A stretch of 64,000 nt of DNA from Halioglobus sp. (GTDB taxonomy: Bacteria; Pseudomonadota; Gammaproteobacteria; Pseudomonadales; Halieaceae), in contig PABK01000058.1 of assembly GCA_002699145.1 (NCBI GenBank), positions 178,427 through 242,426 of the forward strand. Reading direction: 5' to 3'. The translations under genes and the position numbers were made by a program. This document shows positions 7,636-15,094 of the stretch, piece after piece (positions within the stretch are counted from its first letter, which is position 1; each line of letters starts with the position of its first letter). The notes beneath the pieces were generated by a model. The model saw only the letters and a list, made by a program, of their open reading frames with translations, had not been told where the DNA came from and did no database searches.

Positions 7636-8526
7636 ATGAAGCTGAACCTGGACGCCCTGCTGGTGCTGGACGCCATTGAACGCAAGGGCAGCTTCGCCGC
7701 CGCCGCGGCGAGCCTCAATCGCGTGCCGTCGGCTGTGTCCTACTCGGTGCAGAAGCTGGAACAGGACCTGGGCGCCACCCTGTTCCGCAAGGAGGGGCGC
7801 CGCGCGGTGCTCACCCATGCCGGGCGACTGCTGGTGGACGAGGGTCGCCAGTTGCTGGTCGCCGCCGAGAAGCTCGCGCTGGATACACAGCAGGCGGCCA
7901 CCGGCTGGGAGCCGCGGCTGCGCATCGCCCGCGACCACAGCATCGACGACCACCTGCTCAACCAGGCGCTGCAGCGCCTGTACGCCGAGCGCCCGGACAT
8001 CGCGGTCAGCGTCAGCGAGGAGGTGCTGGGCGGCACCTGGGAAGCGCTGCTGGAGGACCGTGTCGATCTCGCCGTGGGCGCGGTGGACGAGGTGCCCAGC
8101 CGCCGCGGCCTGCGCCACGAGCCCTGGTTCACCAACCCGTTCGTGTTCTGCGCCCGCGCGGACCACCCGATCTGCGCCGAACCGCGGCCCCTGGGCCGTG
8201 AGACCATCGCGCGCTACCGGCTGGTGGTGATCAACGACAGTTCGCGCAACCAGCCAGCCATCTCCCGCGGCATCGCCGGCGGCGGCGCCACGCTGGTGGT
8301 GTCCGGGATGCGGCAGAAACTGCAGGCGCAACTGGCGGGGCTCGGCGTGGGCACCCTGCCGCGATACCTGGTGCAGCCACACCTGGACAGCGGCGAGATG
8401 TGCATGCTGCCGCTGGCCGAGGCGCTGCCGTCCGCGCCCTGTCACCTGGCCTGGCGCAGCGCCAACCGCGGGCGGGCACTGGCGCTGGTCGTGGAGCAGT
8501 TGCGCAGCCTGGCGCCGGCGCCGTAA
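7636..8526 (+). CDS. LysR-type transcriptional regulator of the quinone-defence operon
   Basis: A 296-residue LysR-type regulator. The N-terminal winged helix-turn-helix spans about residues 3-62 ('GSFAAAAASLNRVPSAVSYS' is the recognition region) and is followed by the periplasmic-binding-like effector domain from about residue 90. It is transcribed divergently from the hydroquinone reductase operon across a 176-bp region carrying repeats, the usual arrangement of a LysR activator and its target. No good ribosome binding site is visible before the ATG at 7636. The effector is unknown; a quinone or phenolic is a reasonable guess from context. Confidence 0.9.
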   Translation: MKLNLDALLVLDAIERKGSFAAAAASLNRVPSAVSYSVQKLEQDLGATLFRKEGRRAVLTHAGRLLVDEGRQLLVAAEKLALDTQQAATGWEPRLRIARDHSIDDHLLNQALQRLYAERPDIAVSVSEEVLGGTWEALLEDRVDLAVGAVDEVPSRRGLRHEPWFTNPFVFCARADHPICAEPRPLGRETIARYRLVVINDSSRNQPAISRGIAGGGATLVVSGMRQKLQAQLAGLGVGTLPRYLVQPHLDSGEMCMLPLAEALPSAPCHLAWRSANRGRALALVVEQLRSLAPAP

Positions 8527-8644
8527 GCGGGCCTTGCCTTGCGCGGGCGCAGCGCATAGCATCGCTGACACTGCGGCGCACGCCAGGCGCGTGCCGCACG
8601 CAGCCGATACCGCCACTACAAAGAACGCTAACAAAGGTGACGCC

Positions 8645-9790
8645 ATGCGCTGGTTGAAAAGAGGTCTGCTCGCCCTGCTGGCGCTGCTGGCCATCGCCCT
8701 CACACTCATCGTGGCCACGGGCAATGTGCCCACGGCCAGGTTGCTGTACGATTTCGCCACCGGGGCGCCGGATGAGCCGTTTGATCCCGGCGACGCGGTG
8801 CCGCCCCCCGATTACGCGGACGAGCACAACTGGGCCGCGCTGCCGTCGCGACAGGACCTGGCCGACCTGGTCCCGGCCGGGGTCGAGCGCGGCGTGGCGC
8901 AGGGGCAGGCGCCGGTCGATGTGTTCTTCATCCACCCCACCGGGTTCCTCAAGGGCAGCAGCTGGACCTTCTCCATGGACGCGGACACGTCCACCGAGGA
9001 GAACACCCGCTGGATGATCGCCAACCAGGCCAGCCCCTACAACGGCTGCTGCAACGTGTACGCACCGCGCTACCGGCAGGCGTCCATCTATACCTATTTC
9101 GCCGCCGACGAGGCCACCCGCGAGGCGGTGCTGGGCTTCGCCTACACGGACGTCGAGCGCGCCTTCGACTACTTCCTGGCGCACTACAACCAGGGCCGCC
9201 CCTTCATCCTGGCCAGCCACAGCCAGGGCACGCACCACGGTATACGCCTGCTGCGGGAAAAAATTGACGGCACGCCGCTGGCCGCGCGCATGGTCGCCGC
9301 CTACCTGATCGGCGGCGGGCTGGAAACGGCGCAATTCGACGACCTGCAGGACATCGCGCTGTGCGACGCGCCGCGGCAGCTGCACTGCGCCGTGCACTGG
9401 GATACCTGGAGCGAGGCGGTGCGCGAGGACCAGGACCCGCTGCCCAATGTCTGCACCAACCCCCTGACCTGGCGCCTGGACGGCCCCCGGGCAGGACGCG
9501 AACAGCACGTCGGGGCCGTGCCCGATTCCGGCGAGTACCACGTCGAGCTGTCCGGCGACGACGCCGCCCGCGACGTGATTTTTGCACCCCACGACGCGCC
9601 ATTGCCAAAGCATGTCGAGGCGGAATGCGCCGGCGGCCGCCTGTTCGTCAGCGACCAGTCCGCCACGCCCTTCGGCGAGCGCGGCATCGCCGGCAACTAC
9701 CACGGTCTGGACTACACGCTGTTTTACATGGATATTCGCGAGAATGCGCAACTGCGGGTGGACGCCTACCTGCAGGAGGCATCACCATGA
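8645..9790 (+). CDS. DUF3089 family alpha/beta-hydrolase-like membrane-anchored protein
   Basis: A 381-residue protein. The ATG at 8645 is chosen because an AAAGGTGA binding site precedes it and an N-terminal signal anchor (about residues 6-25) follows directly. The remainder matches DUF3089: 'PVDVFFIHPTGFLKG', the paired 'NGCCNVYAPRYRQA', and the nucleophile elbow 'SHSQG' with Ser193. DUF3089 proteins are alpha/beta-hydrolase relatives of unproven substrate. Its stop overlaps the start of the cytochrome lipoprotein gene (ATGA at 9787-9790), so it is the first of four coupled genes ending with HupE and the anchor protein. The active site would face the periplasm. Confidence 0.85.
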   Translation: MRWLKRGLLALLALLAIALTLIVATGNVPTARLLYDFATGAPDEPFDPGDAVPPPDYADEHNWAALPSRQDLADLVPAGVERGVAQGQAPVDVFFIHPTGFLKGSSWTFSMDADTSTEENTRWMIANQASPYNGCCNVYAPRYRQASIYTYFAADEATREAVLGFAYTDVERAFDYFLAHYNQGRPFILASHSQGTHHGIRLLREKIDGTPLAARMVAAYLIGGGLETAQFDDLQDIALCDAPRQLHCAVHWDTWSEAVREDQDPLPNVCTNPLTWRLDGPRAGREQHVGAVPDSGEYHVELSGDDAARDVIFAPHDAPLPKHVEAECAGGRLFVSDQSATPFGERGIAGNYHGLDYTLFYMDIRENAQLRVDAYLQEASP

Positions 9791-10257
9791 AAAGAATTCA
9801 CGCTTGCTGCCTGCTCGCCCTGGCCGTCGCACTGCTCGCCGCCTGCGCGCAGGAGCCGCCGCCGCAGGAAGGGCCGCCCTACCGCCTGCTCACCGACCTG
9901 CACCAGACCATGGAATGGGTGCTGGAGCCGGCCGCCGAGGTGATCTGGGATTCCGCCGGGTTCATCATCACCGCCGACGGAGAGGAGGATTTATCGCCGG
10001 ACAGCGAGGCGGCGTGGGAGCGGGTGACCTGGGCCGCCGCGACCCTGGGCGAGTCGGGCAACCTGCTCATGTTGCCCGGCCGCGCCGCCGGCGACGACTG
10101 GGTGGAGTACGCCCAGGGCCTGGTCAGCGCCGCCGAGGGCGCCCTGCAGGCCGCCCGCGCGCGCGACGCCCAGGCGCTGTTCGATGCCGGCGGGCATATC
10201 TACCAGGTATGCCGCGCCTGCCACAACCAGTACTGGCCCGAAGCCCGCGACGACTGA
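9787..10257 (+). CDS. Lipoprotein mono-haem cytochrome c, possibly cytochrome c'-like
   Basis: A 156-residue lipoprotein: signal peptide with lipobox 'LLAAC' and the lipidated Cys20. One c-type haem site, CRACH (Cys142, Cys145, His146), lies near the C terminus. Haem attachment at the end of an otherwise helical domain, preceded by 'FDAGGHIYQV', is the layout of cytochrome c'/c556 four-helix bundles; that class is inferred, not proven. A strong AGGAGG lies eight bases before the ATG. It lies between the DUF3089 hydrolase (4-nt overlap) and hupE (1-nt overlap). It may carry electrons or sense gases in the periplasm. Confidence 0.8.
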   Translation: MKRIHACCLLALAVALLAACAQEPPPQEGPPYRLLTDLHQTMEWVLEPAAEVIWDSAGFIITADGEEDLSPDSEAAWERVTWAAATLGESGNLLMLPGRAAGDDWVEYAQGLVSAAEGALQAARARDAQALFDAGGHIYQVCRACHNQYWPEARDD

Positions 10258-10934
10258 TGCGGGCGCTGCCGGCCATCGCGCTCGTGGCGTTGTTCGCCGC
10301 CGCCCTGCCCGGCCAGGCCCACGATCTCTCCGCCGCCAACGCCGCCTTCGTGCAGGGCCTGCAGGGTGCGGCCACCGGGCCATTTCTCTACCTGGGCGCG
10401 AAACACATGGTCACCGGCGCGGATCACCTGCTGTTCCTGCTGGGCGTGATCTTCTTTCTCTACCGCGGGCGCGACATCCTGCTCTACGTCACCCTGTTCA
10501 CGCTCGGCCACAGCCTCACCCTGGTGCTGGGTGTGTGGGCGCAGTGGCAGGTCAATGCGCACCTGGTGGACGCGATCATCGGGCTGTCGGTGGTGTACAA
10601 GGCCTTCGAGAACATGGGCGGGTTTAAGCGCGTCTTCGGTGTCGCGCCCGACACGCGCATAGCGGTGTTCGTCTTTGGCCTGTTTCACGGCCTCGGGCTG
10701 GCGACGAAACTGCAGGGCCTTGTCGGCGACGATGGCCTGCTGCGCAACCTGCTCAGCTTCAACCTCGGCGTGGAGCTGGGACAGGCGCTCGCCCTGGGCC
10801 TGTTACTCGCGCTGCTGCTGGGCTGGCGCGCCAGGCCGCGCTTCGCGCAACAGGCTTTCGGCGCCAACGCGGTGCTGATGTGCGCCGGGTTCGTGCTCGC
10901 GGGCAACCAGTTCGCGGGGTACCTGTTCTCATGA
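10257..10934 (+). CDS. HupE/UreJ family metal permease
   Basis: A 225-residue membrane protein of the HupE/UreJ_2 type. A cleavable leader ends at 'GQAHDLS', and hallmark motifs follow: 'GAKHMVTGADHLLFLLGVIFFL', 'TLGHSLTL' and 'VFVFGLFHGLGLATKL', whose conserved His and Asp residues are the presumed metal ligands. HupE proteins import nickel in hydrogenase clusters and cobalt in others; no nickel enzyme is encoded nearby, so the metal is uncertain. Start and stop overlap its neighbours by one and four bases, so translation is coupled. About six transmembrane segments are expected after the leader. Confidence 0.88.
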   Translation: MRALPAIALVALFAAALPGQAHDLSAANAAFVQGLQGAATGPFLYLGAKHMVTGADHLLFLLGVIFFLYRGRDILLYVTLFTLGHSLTLVLGVWAQWQVNAHLVDAIIGLSVVYKAFENMGGFKRVFGVAPDTRIAVFVFGLFHGLGLATKLQGLVGDDGLLRNLLSFNLGVELGQALALGLLLALLLGWRARPRFAQQAFGANAVLMCAGFVLAGNQFAGYLFS

Positions 10935-11488
10935 GCGCGGCCCCGTCCGCCGCGAGCATCATTGCCGCCAGCGCAGCCGCGCTGGCGCTGGCGGCGCTAC
11001 TGCTGGTGACCCTCATCCTGCCCGCCGAGTACGGCTGGGACCCGCTGGGCAGCGGCGCGGCCCTGGGACTGCTCGACCTGGCCGGCAGCGAGGACTCGCC
11101 CCTGCGCGCGCAGGACGCGCCGTGGACGCGGGACGAGATCAGCTTCCGCCTGGCGCCCTTCGAGGCGGTGGAATACAAGTACCGCATGCGCGCCGGCGCG
11201 GTGCTGCTGTTCGACTGGCAGGCGCAGGGCGAGGTGGTGTACGACCTGCACGCGGAGCCGGACGGGGCGGCACCGGGTTTCGCCCAGAGTTTCGAGACGT
11301 CGCGCGCAGCCGCCGCCGCGGGCAGCTACAGCGCGCCCTTCGACGGCATCCATGGCTGGTTCTGGCAGAATCGCGGGGACCGCGAGATAACGCTGCGACT
11401 GCGCAGCAGCGGTTACTTCACCGCGGCGACGGAGTTGCGCGACGGGCGCAGCTTCCACTACGACCTCGCCGCCGATGTTCAGCCGTAG
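10931..11488 (+). CDS. Single-span membrane-anchored protein following HupE
   Basis: A 185-residue protein with one N-terminal membrane anchor (about residues 9-30, very rich in Ala and Leu) and a periplasmic beta-rich domain containing 'LLFDWQAQGEVVYDLHAEPDG' and 'GIHGWFWQNRG'. This resembles the family annotated only as transmembrane anchor protein that often follows hupE-type genes. Its ATG overlaps the hupE stop (ATGA), so the two products are probably made in fixed ratio and may form a complex. Its 3' end overlaps the convergent 48-residue gene by 10 bases. Function unknown. Confidence 0.75.
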   Translation: MSAAPSAASIIAASAAALALAALLLVTLILPAEYGWDPLGSGAALGLLDLAGSEDSPLRAQDAPWTRDEISFRLAPFEAVEYKYRMRAGAVLLFDWQAQGEVVYDLHAEPDGAAPGFAQSFETSRAAAAAGSYSAPFDGIHGWFWQNRGDREITLRLRSSGYFTAATELRDGRSFHYDLAADVQP

Positions 11489-11625
11489 GCCATCTCCAGC
11501 AGCTCGCGCACCGACTCGATTTCGCCCCACCAGTACATGACAAAACCCAGTACCACCGCGGCGCAGGCCAGCAGCGCCGCGCACTGCGCATCCCTTGCCT
11601 GGGCGTTACCCCGGTCCTCGTCCAC
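11479..11625 (-). CDS. 48-residue single-span membrane microprotein
   Basis: A short gene at the end of the PQQ dehydrogenase operon. A GTG start at 11623-11625 has a full AGGAGG six bases upstream, and that AGGAGG begins inside the TAG stop codon of the preceding DUF6644 gene, which indicates selected coupling. The product has an acidic N terminus, one hydrophobic helix (about residues 15-33, ending 'GFVMYWWG') and an acidic, amphipathic tail. It overlaps the convergent gene by 10 bases. No family is recognised. The form resembles small stabilising subunits of membrane oxidoreductases; that is speculation. Confidence 0.65.
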   Translation of the reverse strand: MDEDRGNAQARDAQCAALLACAAVVLGFVMYWWGEIESVRELLEMAYG

Positions 11626-11634
11626 GGCGACCTC

Positions 11635-12219
11635 CTAGCCGGAAAAACCGATCCAGCGCCCGGTGGCCGCCACCGAGAACCAGATCATCAGCGAAGCCAG
11701 CGCCACCAGGCGCAGCGTCCACGGGTGCACCGCGTCGGCGTGGCGCAGCAGCGGCCGCCGCACCAGGTACACGAACACGACGCCCACCGCCAACGCCAGC
11801 ATCTTGTACCAGAACACCGGCAGGTAATAGACCTTGACCGCCACGCCGCAGGCCATGAAGACGCCGCTGCACACGACCACCAGCAGGGCCCAGGCAAACA
11901 CCCGGTGGCAGCGCTGCTGCACCGTGGCCAGCGGCACTTCGCGCAGCAACAGGCCGAGCAGGCGCGCATCGGCGACCAGCACCGCGCCGCCGAGCAGGGC
12001 CATGGACAACAGGTGCAGCGCCTGCACCAGTGCGAACACGGCGCCCCAGGTCTTGCCGGCGACACCGAGCGGCGTCGTTTCCATCCACTCGAACAATGGC
12101 AGCAGCTCCTGCCAGGCCTGCAGGCGCCAGTCGGACAGTCCCAGCCAGGCGCCGGCAACAAGCAGCGCTGCGACCGCGGCGCTGCGGCTGTAGGGCAGGG
12201 AAAACGCGCTCACCGCCAC
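11635..12219 (-). CDS. DUF6644-type polytopic membrane protein (paralogue 1)
   Basis: A 194-residue membrane protein with about five hydrophobic segments. The central block 'LVQALHLLSMALLGGAVLVADARLLGL' followed by 'REVPL' matches the DUF6644 pattern and aligns with the next gene upstream, so the two are paralogues. The His in 'ALHLL' is shared by both and could bind haem or metal, which is unproven. The start is a GTG (12217-12219), three bases past the stop of its neighbour; a second GTG six bases on is an equally possible start. It is followed immediately by the 48-residue gene. Confidence 0.75.
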   Translation of the reverse strand: MAVSAFSLPYSRSAAVAALLVAGAWLGLSDWRLQAWQELLPLFEWMETTPLGVAGKTWGAVFALVQALHLLSMALLGGAVLVADARLLGLLLREVPLATVQQRCHRVFAWALLVVVCSGVFMACGVAVKVYYLPVFWYKMLALAVGVVFVYLVRRPLLRHADAVHPWTLRLVALASLMIWFSVAATGRWIGFSG

Positions 12220-12222
12220 CGC

Positions 12223-12792
12223 CTAGAACTGCGCCTGGCCGTCGATGCAGCCGGCCAGCGTGGCGATAAGGGGCGCCGGGGCGGCGCTGCAATCGAACCA
12301 GTCGTAGGCGATGAATCGCCCGCAAATGACGATCAATGCCCAGAAGACAAGGGACAGCGCCGCGCCCAGCCGCAGGCGCGCCGGTGCGCGCGCCGCGAGT
12401 TCCCAGCCGGCGGGCGCGGCGCGCAGGCGGCGGTGAAACAGCCAGGCGTTGAGCGCCGCCAGCAGCAGCAAAACCAGCTTGACGCGAAACCACAGGCTCT
12501 GCGCGGTGCGCACGGGAATGGCGTAGAACAGCAGCACGCCGGTGACGATCATCACGCTGAAGCCGACCAGCATGGGCAGGTTGAGACGCCTGGCGACGGC
12601 GCTGGCCGGCACATCCGTGAGCGCCAGGCCCAGCATGCGCAGGTCGATCAGGAACAGCATGCCCAGGCTGATCATCAGCGCCAGCACGTGGGTGGACTCG
12701 ACCCAGTTGTACAGGTAGTACGACTCGTGCAGCGCGGTGCTCCAGTCGTGGCCGTCCACCCAGACGGCGAAGTCGTAGATCCAGCGGTTCAA
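12223..12792 (-). CDS. DUF6644-type polytopic membrane protein (paralogue 2)
   Basis: A 189-residue membrane protein with about five hydrophobic segments. The N-terminal half carries the DUF6644 signature 'WVESTHVLALMISLGMLFLIDLRMLGLAL' and 'TDVP', matching paralogue 1 almost residue for residue in this stretch. It begins at a TTG codon, 17 bases after the DUF6152 gene, with only a weak ribosome binding site. Conserved His and Asp residues lie within the predicted helices. It probably works with paralogue 1, perhaps as a heterodimeric membrane component receiving electrons from the PQQ enzyme; this is inference from operon content. Confidence 0.75.
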   Translation of the reverse strand: MNRWIYDFAVWVDGHDWSTALHESYYLYNWVESTHVLALMISLGMLFLIDLRMLGLALTDVPASAVARRLNLPMLVGFSVMIVTGVLLFYAIPVRTAQSLWFRVKLVLLLLAALNAWLFHRRLRAAPAGWELAARAPARLRLGAALSLVFWALIVICGRFIAYDWFDCSAAPAPLIATLAGCIDGQAQF

Positions 12793-12809
12793 GTCGTCGT
12801 TCGCCCGCG

Positions 12810-13250
12810 CTAGCGGTCGCGCGGATCGGAGCCGTCTTTCGGCGCGCCGGTGCCCGAGGAGCCCATGAACACCCGGCGCCCGTCGGCGAAGATCAGGTCG
12901 CGGCCGTTGGCCTTGCAGGCGGGCTGGCAGCGCTTGTCCTTGGCCTGGTAGCCGCGCACGCGTATCTCACTGCCGATGGGCAGGGAGTTCTTGTGAATGC
13001 CCGAGCGCAGCAGCGTGTTCGGTGTACCGCCCTCCACCATCCAGTCCTCGGTACTACCGTCCTGCGCCACCACCGCCAGGTGAATCCACGCGTGGGGATT
13101 GATCCACTCCACCCGGGTCACCTTGCCCTCCAGCGTCACCGGCGCGTCCTTGTCGAACTCGGCGGAAAACGCGTGGTGGCCGCGCACCTGCCAGGACAGC
13201 AGCGCGACCAGCGGCAGCAGTGACAGGGCGATCAGTCTGGTGTGCAACAT
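12810..13250 (-). CDS. DUF6152 secreted protein
   Basis: A 146-residue exported protein. After the signal peptide, 'GHHAFSAEFDKDAPVTLEGKVTRVEWINPHAWI' gives the DUF6152 signature: an HH pair at the mature N terminus, the EFD motif and the NPHAW motif. The domain is probably a small OB-like beta barrel. The exposed His pair could bind metal, which is unproven. Two cysteines (in 'RCQPACKANG') may form a disulfide. A GAGGG motif precedes the ATG. DUF6152 proteins are frequently multi-copy in marine gammaproteobacteria and Acidobacteria and often neighbour PQQ enzymes, as here. Confidence 0.82.
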   Translation of the reverse strand: MLHTRLIALSLLPLVALLSWQVRGHHAFSAEFDKDAPVTLEGKVTRVEWINPHAWIHLAVVAQDGSTEDWMVEGGTPNTLLRSGIHKNSLPIGSEIRVRGYQAKDKRCQPACKANGRDLIFADGRRVFMGSSGTGAPKDGSDPRDR

Positions 13251-13253
13251 GGT

Positions 13254-14222
13254 TTATCCCTCTTCTTCCTGGCGCGCGCCGGCGAGAATATTCGGCAGCG
13301 CGTAGTTGCCCTCGTGGCAGGCGTACTCGTAGATCGGCCCCTCGCTGGCGCGCAGGGTCAGTTCGCCGCGCCAGGGCTGTCGGTAGATGCTGTCGTCGCT
13401 GACTTCGAACTGGTAGAGAATCTCGTCGTCGTTGAGCCGGGTAAATCGCTCCTCGACCACGCTGTCCTGGGTCATGAACAGCTGGTGCTTGATCGCCAGG
13501 CGCATGTTCTGCTGCGGGTGGAACTGCGTGGTGCGCACCACCAGGGTATCGCCCTCCCAGTGACCCAGGGAATCCCCCAGCCAGGGGCGCAGCGCCGGCG
13601 GCAGCGGGCTGGCGTTCAGGCGCACGGTGCGCACGTTGTGGTTCATCTCCACCAGGATGAAGACGTGGTCGCGGGACTGCACGAACTGGTAGTTGTTGTT
13701 GTACAGCACCGGCAGCATCGGCGGCCCGCCGGAGGAGCCGAAGCCCACCGTGCAGCGCTCGCCGTTGGGGCGCTCCTCGGGATTGTCGTGGCGGCTCATC
13801 ATGCGGTAACCGTTCCAGTAGAACCTGGCGCGGCCCCACAGTGTGTAAGGCACCTCGCCGTCGTCGGGCTCGACGATGATGGAGCTGCGCGGCTCGCCGC
13901 GCACGCGCAGCACACGCGTGCCGGGGTCGACCCAGAAGGAATTGTAGCCGCCGACATTTTCGCCCGCCTGCAAATCGCCCTCGGGCAGGTTGTCGATCTC
14001 CTCGAGCCGCTCGGCGCCGTTTTTCTCGATGAACGCGGCCTGCGCCTCGGTCAGCACCAGTTCCTCGATTTCATCCGGCCGCTTCAGTTCGGTCAGGGTG
14101 GCGCTGGTCCAGATGCCCTGCAGGTCCGGGTGGCCCCAGGGCATGCGCGGCGCCTGCCACTGCTGGGCTGTGGCCAGGGCGGGCAGCACCAGGCAGTACG
14201 CGGCAAACAGTCGTGCAATCAT
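13254..14222 (-). CDS. Secreted protein of unknown function, WEGDTLV family (copy 1)
   Basis: A 322-residue exported protein: signal peptide ('AAYCLVLPALATA'), then 'PWGHPDLQGIWTSATLT'. The later 'LGHWEGDTLVVRTT' motif is shared with the next upstream gene (there 'ARWEGDTLVIETT'), and both continue with an 'ERF.R' strand and 'PW' element, so they are distant paralogues. This family is widespread but uncharacterised. AAGGAGG lies about nine bases before the ATG. Only three bases separate it from the DUF6152 gene. A periplasmic role with the PQQ dehydrogenase is inferred from the operon. Confidence 0.75.
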   Translation of the reverse strand: MIARLFAAYCLVLPALATAQQWQAPRMPWGHPDLQGIWTSATLTELKRPDEIEELVLTEAQAAFIEKNGAERLEEIDNLPEGDLQAGENVGGYNSFWVDPGTRVLRVRGEPRSSIIVEPDDGEVPYTLWGRARFYWNGYRMMSRHDNPEERPNGERCTVGFGSSGGPPMLPVLYNNNYQFVQSRDHVFILVEMNHNVRTVRLNASPLPPALRPWLGDSLGHWEGDTLVVRTTQFHPQQNMRLAIKHQLFMTQDSVVEERFTRLNDDEILYQFEVSDDSIYRQPWRGELTLRASEGPIYEYACHEGNYALPNILAGARQEEEG

Positions 14223-14250
14223 GCGGTGTGGCCTCCTTCGAGCCGGCGAC

Positions 14251-15075
14251 TCAATCGAGGGGTTCCCTGCGCAGGTGCCCGTACATCAGTTCCTCGACGT
14301 ACTCGACGCAGTTGAACTGTAGCATGTTCTCGTCCGCGCCGACGCGCCGGTACAGGGGCATGCGAATCGTCCACGGGCGGGTGAACACCTGTGGGTCTTC
14401 CAGGGTCGCCGAGTAGTCGATGGTGTGATCCGAGGTGCGCACAAAACGCTCGGTCACCACGAGCTGGTCGCTGTGGTAATTGCCCGCGCGATCGAGCCAG
14501 GTGCGGTCGTTCATGCCGGTGGTCTCGATCACCAGCGTATCGCCTTCCCAGCGCGCCCAGGACTGGCCCATCCAGGAGTCGATGGGCGCCGGGCCCGGGT
14601 CGGACAGCGCCACATTGCGCACCGCCCCGGCATAGGCGTAGGAAAACAGCAACGCGTTGTCGTTGTGCACGATACGGAAGGGGTGCGGCATGTAGGTGGC
14701 GCGCGGGATGCCCGGCAGGTAGCAGTACACTTCCGGGTCGGCGCTCACCCAGTTGCGCGCGTTCTCCTCGCGCTGCGCCAGGGCGCCGGGCTTGTAGGGT
14801 ATTGCGCCGCCTTCGACCACACCCAGGCTGGGCGGCAGGGCGCCCACCGCGCCCAGCGCCACCAGTTCCTTCGCCGGCACCGGCACCACGGGCCCCTCGC
14901 GCATGACCTGGGCGGCGCGGCCCGGGTGCGCCTCGAGATTGTGGTTGGCGCTGTTGAGTACCTGCCAGACGCCGCTGAAGTCGACCTTGCCGCCGGCGGT
15001 GCGCGGCGGCTCGTAGGCCGCGACCTGGGCGGCGAGGAAGACCAGCATCGCCGGTATCAGTCTGGACGCTTTCAT
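14251..15075 (-). CDS. Secreted protein of unknown function, WEGDTLV family (copy 2)
   Basis: A 274-residue exported protein. The ATG at 15073-15075 has AGGAGA eight bases upstream and is directly followed by a signal peptide; a frame extending to 15192 lies inside the PQQ gene and is rejected. The mature part opens with 'GGKVDFSGVWQVLNS' (the same G-W element as copy 1's 'LQGIWTS') and carries 'WARWEGDTLVIETTGMNDRTWLD'. No cofactor motif is seen. It is the second gene of the operon, 19 bases behind the PQQ dehydrogenase, which makes a shared periplasmic task likely. Confidence 0.75.
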   Translation of the reverse strand: MKASRLIPAMLVFLAAQVAAYEPPRTAGGKVDFSGVWQVLNSANHNLEAHPGRAAQVMREGPVVPVPAKELVALGAVGALPPSLGVVEGGAIPYKPGALAQREENARNWVSADPEVYCYLPGIPRATYMPHPFRIVHNDNALLFSYAYAGAVRNVALSDPGPAPIDSWMGQSWARWEGDTLVIETTGMNDRTWLDRAGNYHSDQLVVTERFVRTSDHTIDYSATLEDPQVFTRPWTIRMPLYRRVGADENMLQFNCVEYVEELMYGHLRREPLD

Positions 15076-15094
15076 TATCGTTGTCTCCTGCAGT

